From: Opeltia flavorubescens
Lineage: Eukaryota; Ascomycota; Lecanoromycetes; Teloschistales; Teloschistaceae
DNA: 64,000 bases
Direction: 5' to 3'
NCBI GenBank assembly: GCA_000442125.1
Contig: KE546976.1
Coordinates: 62,001-126,000 of the forward strand
Shown here one piece after another: positions 54,125 through 64,000 of the stretch. The position numbers were made by a program, and so were the translations under genes. The notes beneath the pieces were generated by a model. That model worked only from the letters and a program-made list of their open reading frames with translations. It did no database searches and was not told where the DNA came from. Positions within the stretch are counted from its first letter, which is position 1. Each line of letters begins with the position of its first letter.

Positions 54125-55213
54125 TCACATGACCACCCGACTGACATGATACTCCACCGTGACCGGCTTCCCTTCCTCAATCACAAATCGTCCACATGCT
54201 ACGAACACTCCATCCTCAAGTGCCTTCAACTTCTCATCTCCAGTGTCGAACTTAAGGTGTGTAACTACACAACGACTCGGAAGTCAGCCTTGCATCAGCA
54301 ATGCCTCCATCATTTCAATCTCCTGCCCATCCTCCATGAAATCCCCCCAAATTCCAAACCTAATGCATAGCTCAAGAAAATGAAATACACTTACAAGAAT
54401 TCCCCCACGCCGTCGTCTTCGCCTCCGGACTCCCAGAAAGCACCAATTCAAGCTCCGGCGTAATGTCCACAACACCCGTATAATGCAAAAAGATCGAGCT
54501 GCCTGGATCTTTATTCCTGCAAGCCCCCAAGAAGTCAGCCAGGAACTGTCCAATTGACCACTTCATCTCGAAACCAGTCCAAACCTCTCCACTTCCCCAA
54601 TGCGCCCGTTCTCGTTCCCCGTGCTTTCATGCAAGCCCCTCTCTCCGCCTCCATACAAATCCCTTCCCTTCCCTATTCCCCTCCGCTAACCCCACCCTCC
54701 AAAAAACAAAAAAAACCAAGTCACAAACCTCAAAACCCCACGCGCATCCAACCGCATATGTTTCCCATCCGGATCAACACCGATATAATCATTCCCCACC
54801 CCTTCAAAATCCGCCTCAATCTTCGGCTCGAAGCCCTCGCAAGAAGTTGCGGTACCACCAGTCATGGGCTAGAGAATGCGTGTACTGTCAGTGGGCTTTG
54901 AAGTGGAAATGGGGAGTCGGGGAAAGAGGAGGGAGGAGAGAGGGAGAGATGGGAGAGGATGGAAAACGAGGAGAGGGAGAGGAGAAGGGTTGAGATGAGA
55001 AGGGAGAAGAGGAAGAGAAGGGACATAGAGAAGAGGGGGAGAGGAGAATGGGAAAGAGGGAAGAGAAGTGAGAGAAGTGAGAGGAAGGGAAGAACGAACA
55101 ACAGCATTCAACCCATACCCCTTAGACGTCGAGCCGATAGAAACCGGTGCTGCGATTTCGACGAGGATCGTCATGGCGGGCTGGAGTTTGGGGAAAGCTT
55201 CTTGTGAAGCCAT
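54125..55213 (-). CDS. DUF3237 (UPF0311) family protein
   Basis: Four exons (55213-55100, 54868-54729, 54516-54395, 54264-54125) give 171 residues. The family plan is complete: PAMTILVEIAAPVSIGSTSK, NAVPMTGGTATSCEGFEPKI, VGNDYIGVDPDGKHMRLDAR, the SIFLHYTGVVDITPELE segment and a final FVACGRFVIEE strand. DUF3237 proteins are small single-domain beta-barrels of unknown reaction. Intron 1 (55099-54869, 231 bases) is unusually long and is mostly a polypurine tract on the plus strand. Its donor reads GTTCGT, chosen because it restores the conserved AVPMTGG. The stop lies 47 bases past the end of the convergent DUF7730-like gene. Confidence 0.75.
54903..55097. repeat. Polypurine tract inside an intron
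   Basis: About 190 bases consist almost only of G and A on the plus strand, broken by a handful of pyrimidines (short runs GAGAGG, GGGAGA, GAAGAG). It occupies most of intron 1 of the DUF3237 gene, so the transcript is pyrimidine-rich there. Confidence 0.7.
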
Positions 55214-56274
55214 TATGTCAAAGCAAACAAAATCCAACAAAATTTTCGAATTAATTTTATGAATCCCTTGAAAAGAATTGTCGAAATGAACAATAATTGC
55301 GATCGATATCAATGGTTTGATAAAAGACGGTGTTTCTATCGAATTAATGAGGTTCCCCGCATATTCCCCGAAAGACAACGTAATCATACATGCCCACCCA
55401 TGAAATATAACCACCTTGTGCAAAATAAATGTACTGACCTTTGAATACAGTACAAAAGATACAACAAATATCATTGTAACTACGGTCAAGCAATTACGAC
55501 TCTAGAAACATTGACATAAAACGTTTCGGTGAAAAAAACAATAAATTATTACTATTTACACAGGGAGTTCCAAATGATGAGAACAAACGTTCAATTCGAT
55601 GAATGCGAATCGCGTCGGGCGCAACGATAGACATTATGCGGAGACGGGCAAGGACTGGCGGTACTAGTGATCAAATGCAGCACTTCCGAGACATCATGAC
55701 ACCAGTGCCAACACAGATTGGAGTCATTTTCATGAGATCAAATAAATGTGTTCACAAAGATGAGGAATCGGTGGATCGATCGATAGAAGAATGGACACAA
55801 TGGTCTTACAGCCTAAAATTGAAGACTCATGTGTGTGCACATTCTTTGGTTGGATGTAGTGTCCAGGCTTTCCTTTTGCCAGGAAATAAGACAGATTTAG
55901 CACACTAAAAGGTTTGCACAATCTTTCGACGTAAGCAACAATGTATGAAGTCTGATAATGACACCACTTCGTGATATATCATAGCACGACCTGCTGAAGC
56001 TAGCAATCTTTTGACTGTGAGATCGAATGCATTGCATTTTTCTGCCGTGCCTAAGAGAAAATACACTAGTGTCTTGGCGTTTTCGCCGCGTAGAACCACA
56101 GCTTCCTAAGCTCCAACTTTATTATTGACAAGCACCATGACCTGCAACTGACACACAAGGCCACTCTATTAGCCCAAATTGTAGCTCATAGAAGCAGCGC
56201 CTAGGGTCTTGCCTATAATTGGATACTGCCCTGATAGCCAACCTCCACCGATCCCCCAGCGGAAGACCCTCACT
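55214..56274. other. Divergent spacer before the core gene block
   Basis: About 1.1 kb between the DUF3237 gene (-) and PRE5 (+). AT-rich in its first half, no supported gene; the promoter of PRE5 must be in the last few hundred bases. Confidence 0.4.
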
Positions 56275-57230
56275 ATGTTCCGCAACAATTACGACAACGA
56301 TGCAATCACCTTGTACAGCTACCAATCCTCTTCCTTCCTTTCCTTCTTGTTCTAACCTGCATACAGCTCCCCCCAAGGTCGAATCTTCCAGATAGAATAC
56401 GCCTCCGAAGCAGTCAAGCAAGGCTCAGTCACAGTAGGCCTGTGCAGCAAAACCCACGTCGTCCTCGTCGCCCTCAAGGTTCGTTGCCTCCCTTCCCATC
56501 CTTCCCTTACATTCCAAATTCCTCCAACAGAAATATTTCAGACAGACACTAACCCCCAACCCCACAACAGAGAAATGCCGAAGACCTCTCCTCCTACCAA
56601 AAAAAAATCATCAGCGTCGACACCCATCTCGGACTCTCCCTCGCCGGCCTCGCCTCCGACGCCCGCGTCCTCTCAAATTTCATGAAACGACAAGCCCTCG
56701 CCTCGAAAATGACCTACGGCCGCCCCATCCCCATCGAGCGCATCGTCGACCAAATCGGTGACCGCGCGCAGACAAACACGCAGAACTATTCCAATAGACC
56801 ATACGGCGTGGGACTACTGGTAGCAGGCGTCGACGACACAGGGCCGCATCTGTTCGAATTCCAACCTAGCGGAATGACGCAAGAGATGGCTGCGTGTGCG
56901 ATCGGGGCGAGGAGTCAGATGGCACGGACGTATTTGGAGAGGAATCTGGAGAGTTTTCCTGATTGCGGGAGGGAGGAGTTGGTGACGCATGGGTTGAAGG
57001 CGTTGAAGGAGAGTCTGAATCAGGACAAGGAGTTGACGATTGAGAATGCGAGTGTGGGGGTTGTGGGGGTGAGTGGTGGTGGGGAAGGGGGAGGGAAGAG
57101 GAAGTTGGAGGGGTTTAAACTTTACGATGGGGAGGAGATGGCGCCGTTGTTGGAGAGGGCGTTGGCGGGTGAGGGGGTGAAGGTGCAAGGGGAGGGGGAA
57201 GGTCAGGGTGAGAGTATGGATACTTCATGA
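56275..57230 (+). CDS. PRE5: 20S proteasome subunit alpha type-6 (alpha6)
   Basis: Three exons (56275-56312, 56367-56478, 56571-57230) give 269 residues. The tiny first exon encodes [12 protein letters not shown], completed by exon 2 as [20 protein letters not shown], the proteasome alpha-subunit signature. It continues [78 protein letters not shown] and [20 protein letters not shown], all matching alpha6 (PSMA1/Pre5). The alpha ring gates the 20S core particle and docks the regulatory particle. Exon 1 and the intron positions are typical of ascomycete proteasome genes. The C-terminal tail (from about residue 225) is longer than usual and Gly/Glu-rich. Confidence 0.93.
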
Positions 57231-57383
57231 TAGAATTGTGTGGGAATGTACACATATTTGCATTGATCAGATCTCAAAGGTTTTGAATTTGTCATAGAGC
57301 CTCGTAAATCGTAACTCGTGTATCGCTAGACGCCTCGCTATGCAGGATAACTCATGCCAGATCGACGCAACCGCAAAAGCCTT

Positions 57384-58164
57384 CTACTTCTGACTCCAGT
57401 CCAACTTGAATTGATCTTCCGAGACCTTATAATCTCTCAGCAGCGTGACCACCTCCTCAGCATCCAGTGCCTCCTTCAGGATCCCCCCGTTCCCTGAAGA
57501 GACGAAGCCAGCCCCCACAGCCGTTCGTACCCATTGCAACAAGCCATCCCAATACCCCTCAACATTCAGCACCACAACTCCCTTCCCATGAATCCCCAGC
57601 ATGTTCCACGTAACCATCTCCATCAACTCCTCCATCGTACCATATCCCCCAGACAGCGCAACGAACCCACTCCCAGGTCCACCCTCCTGAACCTCCTTCG
57701 CCATCATTGCCTTCCTAGTATGCATACTCGACACAACCGTTGTCCGACCGTAAGATTGATTTTCAGTGTCGCCGCCTGTGAACTCCCTTTCCAAGCCTAA
57801 TATCGCTTCGGGGATTATGCCGTGGACTGCGGAAGGACCAGAGAGCTCGGTGAGAGTGCGGGCGACTTCTCCCATGAGACCGGCTGTGCCACCGCCGTAG
57901 ACGAGAGAGATGTTGTGCTTGTGAAAGGCTTGAGCGAGGGATCGGGCAGCTTCGCGATGGACGGGCGTTGTGCCGGGGGAGGCGCCGCAGCTAGGTCCGA
58001 TGTTAGCAAAGACATTCAATTGTACTCGGGTAATGTGGAGGAGTAGATCCCGAAAGGTAAAGTTATGTGAGGTCCACTTACAAGACACAGACTACGGGGC
58101 CTTTGCTGGATGTTGATGGTGGAGCAACGCCTTCAGTGGGAGTTGCTGCCGTATTCGAGGCCAT
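57384..58164 (-). CDS. LOG-family cytokinin-type phosphoribohydrolase
   Basis: Two exons (58164-58082, 57990-57384) give 229 residues. The splice rebuilds VCVFCGASPGTTPVH, the start of the Rossmann fold, after an N-terminal Ala/Thr/Pro-rich leader. HNISLVYGGGTAGLMGEVAR, then MHTRKAMMAK, and the catalytic signature SGGYGTMEELMEMVTWNMLG (PGGxGTxxE form with Ser for Pro) identify a LOG-type enzyme, which releases ribose 5-phosphate from cytokinin nucleotides or related N6-modified or purine monophosphates. Former database names call it a lysine decarboxylase family protein. It faces CLPTM1 across a 280-base spacer. Confidence 0.88.
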
Positions 58165-58444
58165 GGCCGAAGGGCGGGATGTTTGGCTAATAGATCAAAG
58201 AGAGTAGGCTTGATGCTATACGTTTAGAAATGAGCGAATGATCAAAAAGACTCTGTCAAACACAAACTCCTGGTACGCACAACAGGCTATCATGTTTCGT
58301 TGCACAGAGACAGTGACTCACTGTCAACGATAAGGCTGATTGCTCGCGGACCCTTGACGCCAAGACATTTTCTGCCGAGGACAAACCTAGCTTCCAACTA
58401 TCCCCAGATTTCTAATCCCACACCATCTCGCTACAGCTTAGGAC
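58165..58444. promoter_or_regulatory. Bidirectional promoter spacer (LOG / CLPTM1)
   Basis: The 280 bases between divergent start codons must serve both genes. No strong TATA box is evident; a short GC-rich stretch lies in the middle. Confidence 0.45.
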
Positions 58445-60464
58445 ATGCCGGAAGTAGCTCGCCAGGATCAAGCAGGTGGCGATGCTGCTCCAGCCAGTGT
58501 AAGCTCTCGAATCTAATTTGATCTTCCTGTCTATACTAACAACTTTTCAGTCCCGCTTCCAGTCCGCCATTCAAGCTCTCGGCATCTTTTTCCTTGTCCA
58601 ATTCCTCGTCAGTCAATTCTTAGGAAGCGGCAGTAAGAATGCATCCACTGGCGGTAGCTCAGTCGTACCGTCTTTCGGTGATAGACCAGCTTCGGAGTCA
58701 GAAGTAACCAACTACAATTCGATTCCTCAAATGATCGCTCCAATATGGCCCTTGAACAGTACTCTGGATATCAGCATTTACATTGCTCCATCCTTGGTCA
58801 TGCCATCACTGAGCTCTGCAAGCAAAGACAGCCTGGTTCTCGAAGAGAAGGGGTTCACGCTGGGGAATTGGAAAGACAGCCGCCAGGTCGACACCACCTT
58901 CAAGGTCCCTCCTGAAGTCCAGAACAACGGCACTTTGTGGGCGCACTTCTATGTCGCTCTCCAAGGCTATCAATTAGATCCAGGAGCTAAAGGATACGAC
59001 CCCGCCAATGCCCACCACTTCTCTCATCCATTGAACCAGGTTTTGCCGAAGAAAAAGGTCAAAAAGACAAGGAAGCTGGTAGGTGGATCCAACAACGAGC
59101 CTACGGATGATGGTATCCAAGAGGTCTCAGGGCCGATTCTCGCTTCGTACTATCACCCCAATTTCACCATGTCCTTTATCCCGGACTCCGGCACTCAGAG
59201 CTACGTGAACATACACCCGGCCGTCCGGCAGTATGTTCAGCTGGAGGAATCAGGAGCCAGAGACGCTTCGGGACAGAATGGATGGTATTATCCAATTCTT
59301 TTCGTCAACACGTTCTGGCAACTCAAAGACCATATGACCGAATTGAACTCTACCGTCAAAGAATTACCATTGCATATCGATCTCAACAACCTTGCGAACT
59401 GGAAATTCAGTCTATATGCTAGCATCGGCGAGGGCCAGAAACAGAATCAGCAGAAAGCTGCCAGTGGCGGACCAATGCCTGCTGGCGGTGATGGCAGCGA
59501 ATTCGATGAGTTCAAGAGGGTACTCATCGATACCAACATCTACCTCCTGTCAACAACTGCTATCGTCACAGTCCTCCATATGGTTTTCGAAGGGCTTGCT
59601 TTCAAGAGCGACATCTCACATTGGCGGAATAAGAAGGACAATGTTGGGATCTCTTTTCGTACCATCCTTGCCAACGTCTTCATGCAACTGGTCGTCTTCC
59701 TCTACCTGCTGGACAACAGTGATGGAACGTCATGGATGATTCTCTTTGGTCAAGGAACCGGAATCCTTCTCGAAGCCTGGAAGATCACCAAAACAGTAGA
59801 TGTTCGCATTCGAGAGGCAGCGCCTGATTCATGGTTGCCGTACAAAGTCACCTTTGAAGATAAGCACAAGCTTTCCGAGACCGAAGAGAAGACCAAAGAA
59901 TACGACGAGATTGCCTTTAGGTATCTGTACATGATTGCTGTCCCTCTTCTCGGCGCCTACGCTGTGTACAGTCTTCTGTACGAGACCCACAAAAGCTGGT
60001 ATAGCTTCGTCATTACCACTCTCGTGGGTAGTGTCTATGCATATGGTTTCCTCATGATGGTGCCTAGCCTGTATATCAATTATCGTCTAAAGGTACAAGG
60101 CTCTCCCTCATATTCTCAGCAATGTTGACGTATCCTACAGAGCGTTGCACATATGCCGGCCAAGGCCATGACATACAAATTCCTAAACACTTTCATTGAT
60201 GATCTCTTTGCATTTACGATCAAGATGCCTACCCTCCATCGGTTGGCGACCTTGAGAGACGATGTAATCTTCTTTGTTTACATATATCAAGCTTGGGCGT
60301 ACAAAGTCGATTACACAAGGGTAAATGAGTTTGGTCAGGGGGGAGATGATGAGCCCGTAGAAGAGAAGCTTGCCAACAAACCATTGTCGGCCCCTCCCAA
60401 TGGGAACACGTCAGAAGCAAAGGTGACAGGGGTGGAGAAAGAGACGGCAAAGAAAAGGAAATGA
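58445..60464 (+). CDS. CLPTM1 family transmembrane protein
   Basis: Three exons (58445-58498, 58551-60092, 60141-60464) give 639 residues. The N-terminus MPEVARQDQAGG is followed by TM1 ALGIFFLVQFLVSQFLG, a large luminal domain (WPLNSTLDISIYIAPS, TLWAHFYVALQGYQLDPGAK, SYYHPNFTMSF-like ASYYHPNFTMSFIPDSG), then the conserved ISHWRNKKDNVGISFRTILA, YLLDNSDGTSWMILFGQGTG, LLEAWKITKTVDV, and the last TMs ending AMTYKFLNTFIDDLFAFTIK, MPTLHRLATLRDDVIFFVY. This is the cleft lip and palate transmembrane protein 1 family, ER/plasma membrane proteins; human CLPTM1 retains GABA-A receptors in the ER. The exon 2/3 splice is required because the reading frame ends soon after the donor. The tail is polar and lysine-rich. 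Confidence 0.92.
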
Positions 60465-60738
60465 GCTGTGCAGTTGAAGATGAATAGGACACAATGATCA
60501 GCAATGATGTCGTGGTCCGAAATGTTCAAAAAACCAAACAAATCGGTATGATGCAGTTACGCTGTCGTGCAGGATAATAAAGGCTGATTCTGCGTATCAC
60601 GATTTGTGTCCATATTTTCTGAATCACATCCACTTCTTCTCAAAACAAGATACATCTGTGACAAGCCCCCAAATACCTTTCTGTTGGAGAAAACTTTCGT
60701 TGTTATTGCAGCATCAATTGTGAGGAAATTCACAGAAG

Positions 60739-62120
60739 ATGTCTACTGTTCTGATCAACAGTCACAGCGGAGTGATGAATGCGGCGGCGGGATCAGCCCG
60801 TTCCGATTCCGCTCTTTCAGACCTGCTCCAGAAGCATTTCGAGTTCAGCAAAGATTTCAAACTTCTCGTCAACCTTCTCAACGATCCAGATATCACATCT
60901 ATCCTAGATCGATTGAACATTGCACCCACCCGGTGGATCATTGCCTTTGAATACATTTCTGCGTTGAAGAAGAAGATGGAGTTGGATCCATATCATTTCG
61001 ATGAAGTCACCGAGATGCAGACAGAGTTGGTTGAAAAGGGTTGTGCCAGTGATGAAGGTATCTGCAGCTCGCCTCTTGATCCCTTTTTTTTATTCATCGT
61101 ATTGACGAAGATGATCTAGTCAAGAACCTCGTCAGAGAAGCTGCGGATCTGGCAAAGCAGCTCAAAGCAGACCAGGATCCGGGTTCGGAAGCTGCGATAA
61201 GAGCTCATAATCTTCGCCTCTTGGATGAGACACTGACATCATTCGCTCACCTAAGCCAAGCGTGGGATGTTTTCAGCAAGAGGGCTCGCGTCTACGAGAC
61301 TCGTAGCATAGCGTTCTATGCAAGTCTCACGGAGCTAGGCGACTTCAAGCAAGACGAGACTACTCACCAACGTGGCATCGAGTACGCCAAAAAACACCTT
61401 CAACAACTGTCCGGACCACTCTTGACTCTCCAGCGCGCGCACGTCTGCCAGTTCGAAGAAAAGTCCGCAGAGCAGGCTTCAGCACCAAAGACCAACGCCA
61501 TGAAGCTCGTTTCAACCTCCGCCATCGGCCAAGAAATCCTGCTCGCAACAACCGCATACTCTGGCCTGAGGAAGGGACATGAGGAGCACGGTCCTCTTAT
61601 CGCCGCGAAAACTCAAGAGTACATGGATGCCGCGAAGAACTATTACGACCTCCTCTGCATGGGCAAAGTGCTGCAGAGCAAGATGGAATTGAGGTTCAAA
61701 GCGAGGCATAGGGCTGCAGAGCGCCTGGATGTTGCGGGCAATGAGCACTTGGCTGTGGCTGTTAAGAATAAGGCCAATCATGAGGCCATGTGCGTGTTTG
61801 CGCGTGCCACTGGTGGGAGGAAGCTCATGGATAAGGCGGTGGAGTTGGTCCACCGGGTGAACAAACTGTATGGTCAGAATCCGGAGATGGGGTATGACTG
61901 GGCGCGTAATCAAGTGTTTGCGCTGGAGAAGGTGGTGGAAGGGGAGAAGGAGGAGGATGATGTTAAGGGGAAGGGGAAGGAGGTGGAGGGGACGGTGGAG
62001 GAGGTGGAGGAGGGAGAGGCGGAAGAGGTGGCAGAGGAAGAGGAGAAGCTTGCAAAGGCAGGTAAGAGCAAGGGGAAGGGCAGGGGGAAGAAGAAGGGAA
62101 AGGGGAAGGGGAAGAAGTGA
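60739..62120 (+). CDS. Unknown helical protein with basic C-terminal tail
   Basis: Two exons (60739-61057, 61111-62120) give 442 residues. The first ~330 residues are largely helical, with Leu heptads (DSALSDLLQKHFEFSKDFKL, HNLRLLDETLTSFAHLSQAW). No catalytic motif is seen. An acidic stretch rich in Glu, Val and Gly follows from about residue 365, then a strongly basic terminal run (GKSKGKGRGKKKGKGKGKK). The acidic-then-basic tail suggests nucleic-acid or chaperone-type binding, but this is only composition. The intron ends in a T-rich tract directly before the acceptor at 61110. The gene is in the conserved block between CLPTM1 and SLD7. I do not recognise the family. Confidence 0.7.
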
Positions 62121-62432
62121 CTTGCACGGTGGAGTAAGGGGACGAGGATACTTGTTTTGGCCGCCGCTGCAGGCCAAATCGTATCAGATGAAACCGATAC
62201 CCGGATTTTTACGACCCTGCTATCATGTAGTAGTATGATACCGTCTTTCTTGTATATGTCGTTGTGATAAGGGGTTGACGTGGTTGACGTAAGGTGACGT
62301 TTCCCGTGACTTCGGAGTTAGCGTCTACCGAAGCGATGAGACGCGTCTTTCAATCTCGATAATCACGTCCTCTTCACTGAATACTGCACAATACCGTAAT
62401 CGACTGGGCATGCACCATGAAGTCAGCAAGGT
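62121..62432. other. Short intergenic spacer
   Basis: It holds the 3' flank of the basic-tailed gene and the promoter of SLD7. No additional gene was seen. Confidence 0.4.
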
Positions 62433-63837
62433 ATGGATCTATGGCACGGTCGCATCGACTTCGATGATGGGCGGAAGGAAGTTCATGGTCTAGACTCCCG
62501 GACTCGCTAGAATTCCACCCACTGACGCGTTAGTAGACCTCCATTTCTCCCATCCTCATGTCAAAGATCATTGTCTACCACACAATGCTTCCCTCAGATT
62601 CTTGGGTACTGTTGAGACGGTAGATATTCCCTTCTACCTAGTCTCAGGTCCTTCACTGGATGTCTGGACCACCAACGAACACACATCGAAGTGGCTACAC
62701 CAATGCTTGATCGATGATGCCAACGACGATGGAGGTTCATGTTCACATCCGACTTCACAAAGATCGGGAACGCAGTCGCAACATGGTATACTTCTAGGAG
62801 TACAAAGCCAGCATGACGGCGCCGCACCGAAGGGTTTAAAGACCACGGAGATCTTACTGTACGCTGCAACCGGGCAAACATCACAGCAAGACTATACCCC
62901 ACCATCACCACCAGCTTCTTCCTCCCCAAGCCCAGAAGTCCTCCCAGATAATGCCACCCCTAAAATCAGACTCTATGCACTCCCACTCTCCTCAGAGATC
63001 TTCAAGGTCCTCGACCGCGCGCCCGCCCTCCACGTACTAGACACGGATCCCGAGAACCAGAACTTCTACTATCTTCCTCCACCTTCGAACCCACAATCAT
63101 CCCAACAAGAGACCACCCAAGCGCGGAAACGCCTAAAAGTCGAGACCCTTTTCCAAGATGCGACGCAAAACCGGCGTTTGCAGAAGAAACAAGGCGGTCA
63201 AGGTGTTGCAAAAATCATGGCTGGTGACCAGACCTTGAGATCTCAGTTCCCTTCCTCGGTTTTACCGCAGACAGTTCATACCATTGAGAAACCACCAGCG
63301 CGCAGGAAACCTCTCGGCCGCTCCTTCACCACAGGCACCCTTCCAGCCTTCCGCGCGCCCACAGCTTCTTCCTCAACAAGCACCAGCACAACAGCCCACC
63401 CAAATAATCAGCGGCGAGCCTCCCTCCTCCGCACCTCCAGCGCGCTCTCACCATCCATCGATGGCGCCGAATCCCCCATTCCAGTCCCAGAGAATGAAGC
63501 TGGTGGGAATATCGAGCAATCGAACAAAACATCCTTACGACGCGTCATAATGTCAGGCATGAGGATGTATGGATTCGAGCTGAATGTCAAGAAGAACACC
63601 GGTTCGAATGATGCGTCTGTTCCCTCTACCAGTGCTGCGGCCATAACCACCTCCCCAGATGAATACAAGAATATCTACCATCAAACGTACAAAGCCACTG
63701 CTTTCGTCTTTCGAAGTCATTTCTCCAGGCAGATGCTCCCTCAAGAGGTGCTTCGCGATACGGTAGATGGGTTTCTGGGACGGTTTTGTCGGGATCCACT
63801 TGCGGGTGGGGGGGAGGAGGAGGATGTGTTAGGATGA
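62433..63837 (+). CDS. SLD7: Replication initiation factor Sld7
   Basis: Two exons (62433-62487, 62534-63837) give 452 residues. Exon 1 is tiny: MDLWHGRIDFDDGRKEVH, after which exon 2 continues VDLHFSHPHV and NASLRFLGTVETVDIPFYLV, then SGPSLDVWTTNEHTSKWLHQ. The centre is disordered and Ser/Pro/Gln-rich. The C-terminal module (about residues 345-440) reads TSLRRVIMSGMRMYGFELNV, EYKNIYHQTYKATAFVFRSH and VLRDTVDGFLGRFC, the Sld7 C-terminal domain, which dimerises and, in yeast, binds Sld3 to aid origin firing and Cdc45 loading. The donor GTCTAG at 62488 is weak, but intron 1 contains a good CTGAC branch site, and the splice is required because the exon 2 frame has no upstream ATG. Confidence 0.78.
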
Positions 63838-64000
63838 TGAGAGGATGTAGCCAAGGGTTCAGACTTTGCAGGTGATTACCGTGCTTTCGTAGGCATGGCC
63901 CGATCTATGCGAGAAACATGCTGCATAGAAACCTTAGGGGTACTTCAGATATGGGAGGACTATGCCCCAGAGGGAAATAGGGGATATAGGAAGAAATGGA
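63838..64000. other. Right edge
   Basis: This is the downstream flank of SLD7; nothing else is supported. Confidence 0.5.

Noticed and set aside
61512-62177. 221-codon minus-strand frame
   Set aside because: It is the antisense shadow of the Lys/Glu-rich tail; the Leu/Pro-rich composition is created by the purine-rich coding strand.
1-64000. CRISPR array, tRNA and rRNA genes
   Set aside because: No regularly spaced repeats were seen, and a scan by eye for the tRNA B-box motif gave only hits inside protein genes. A tRNA search program would be decisive.

Overview
The window looks like nuclear DNA of a filamentous ascomycete. Genes are split by short GT-AG introns of roughly 45-230 bases. Some families are essentially fungal (Fig1, Sld7, PTH11/rhodopsin-like membrane proteins, DUF7730-type proteins, fungal helical death-fold domains). 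A Leotiomycetes-type genome is my guess from the overall flavour; nothing here proves it. I recognised no tRNA, rRNA or CRISPR array. There is one 50-base assembly gap (32385-32434) and one ambiguous base (11699). Most multi-exon models below were built by hand, and summed exon lengths close in frame unless stated.

Layout. 0.5-6.4 kb: a Fig1 calcium/mating membrane protein (-), then a co-directional pair (+): a kinase-fold protein and a PD-(D/E)XK-fold protein. 7.0-20.3 kb: an accessory region with two genes carrying an N-terminal fungal helical (HeLo/STAND-N-like) domain. One is fused to a kinase-like domain without catalytic motifs plus a ZZ finger, the other to LIM-type zinc knuckles. A small secreted barrel-like protein lies between them and a Kex2-type secreted Cys-rich protein follows. 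21.8-31.8 kb: a head-to-tail minus-strand array of one unnamed gene family, with four intact copies and one decayed copy; a 158-bp MITE with a 5-bp target duplication sits beside it. 32.5-46.3 kb: two MFS transporters, a deaminase-fold protein with a huge insert between its zinc ligands, an O-methyltransferase, a berberine-bridge-type FAD oxidase and a small membrane protein. No PKS, NRPS or terpene backbone gene was found. 47.0-51.0 kb: two homologous 127-residue small secreted proteins bracket a rhodopsin/PTH11-like receptor gene. 51.7-55.2 kb: MYND, DUF7730-like and DUF3237-like genes.

56.3-63.8 kb is a dense core block: 20S proteasome alpha6 (PRE5), a LOG-type phosphoribohydrolase, CLPTM1, an unnamed basic-tailed protein and the replication initiation factor SLD7. 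Gene spacing is short here, in contrast to the long gene-poor spacers of the first 50 kb.

The most unusual material is (i) the MLKL-like arrangement of helical domain plus pseudokinase, with a second helical-domain gene nearby and a degenerate repeat shared by their upstream regions, (ii) the tandem lineage-specific family and its decayed member, (iii) the kinase/PD-(D/E)XK pair, and (iv) the paired secreted proteins around a receptor.
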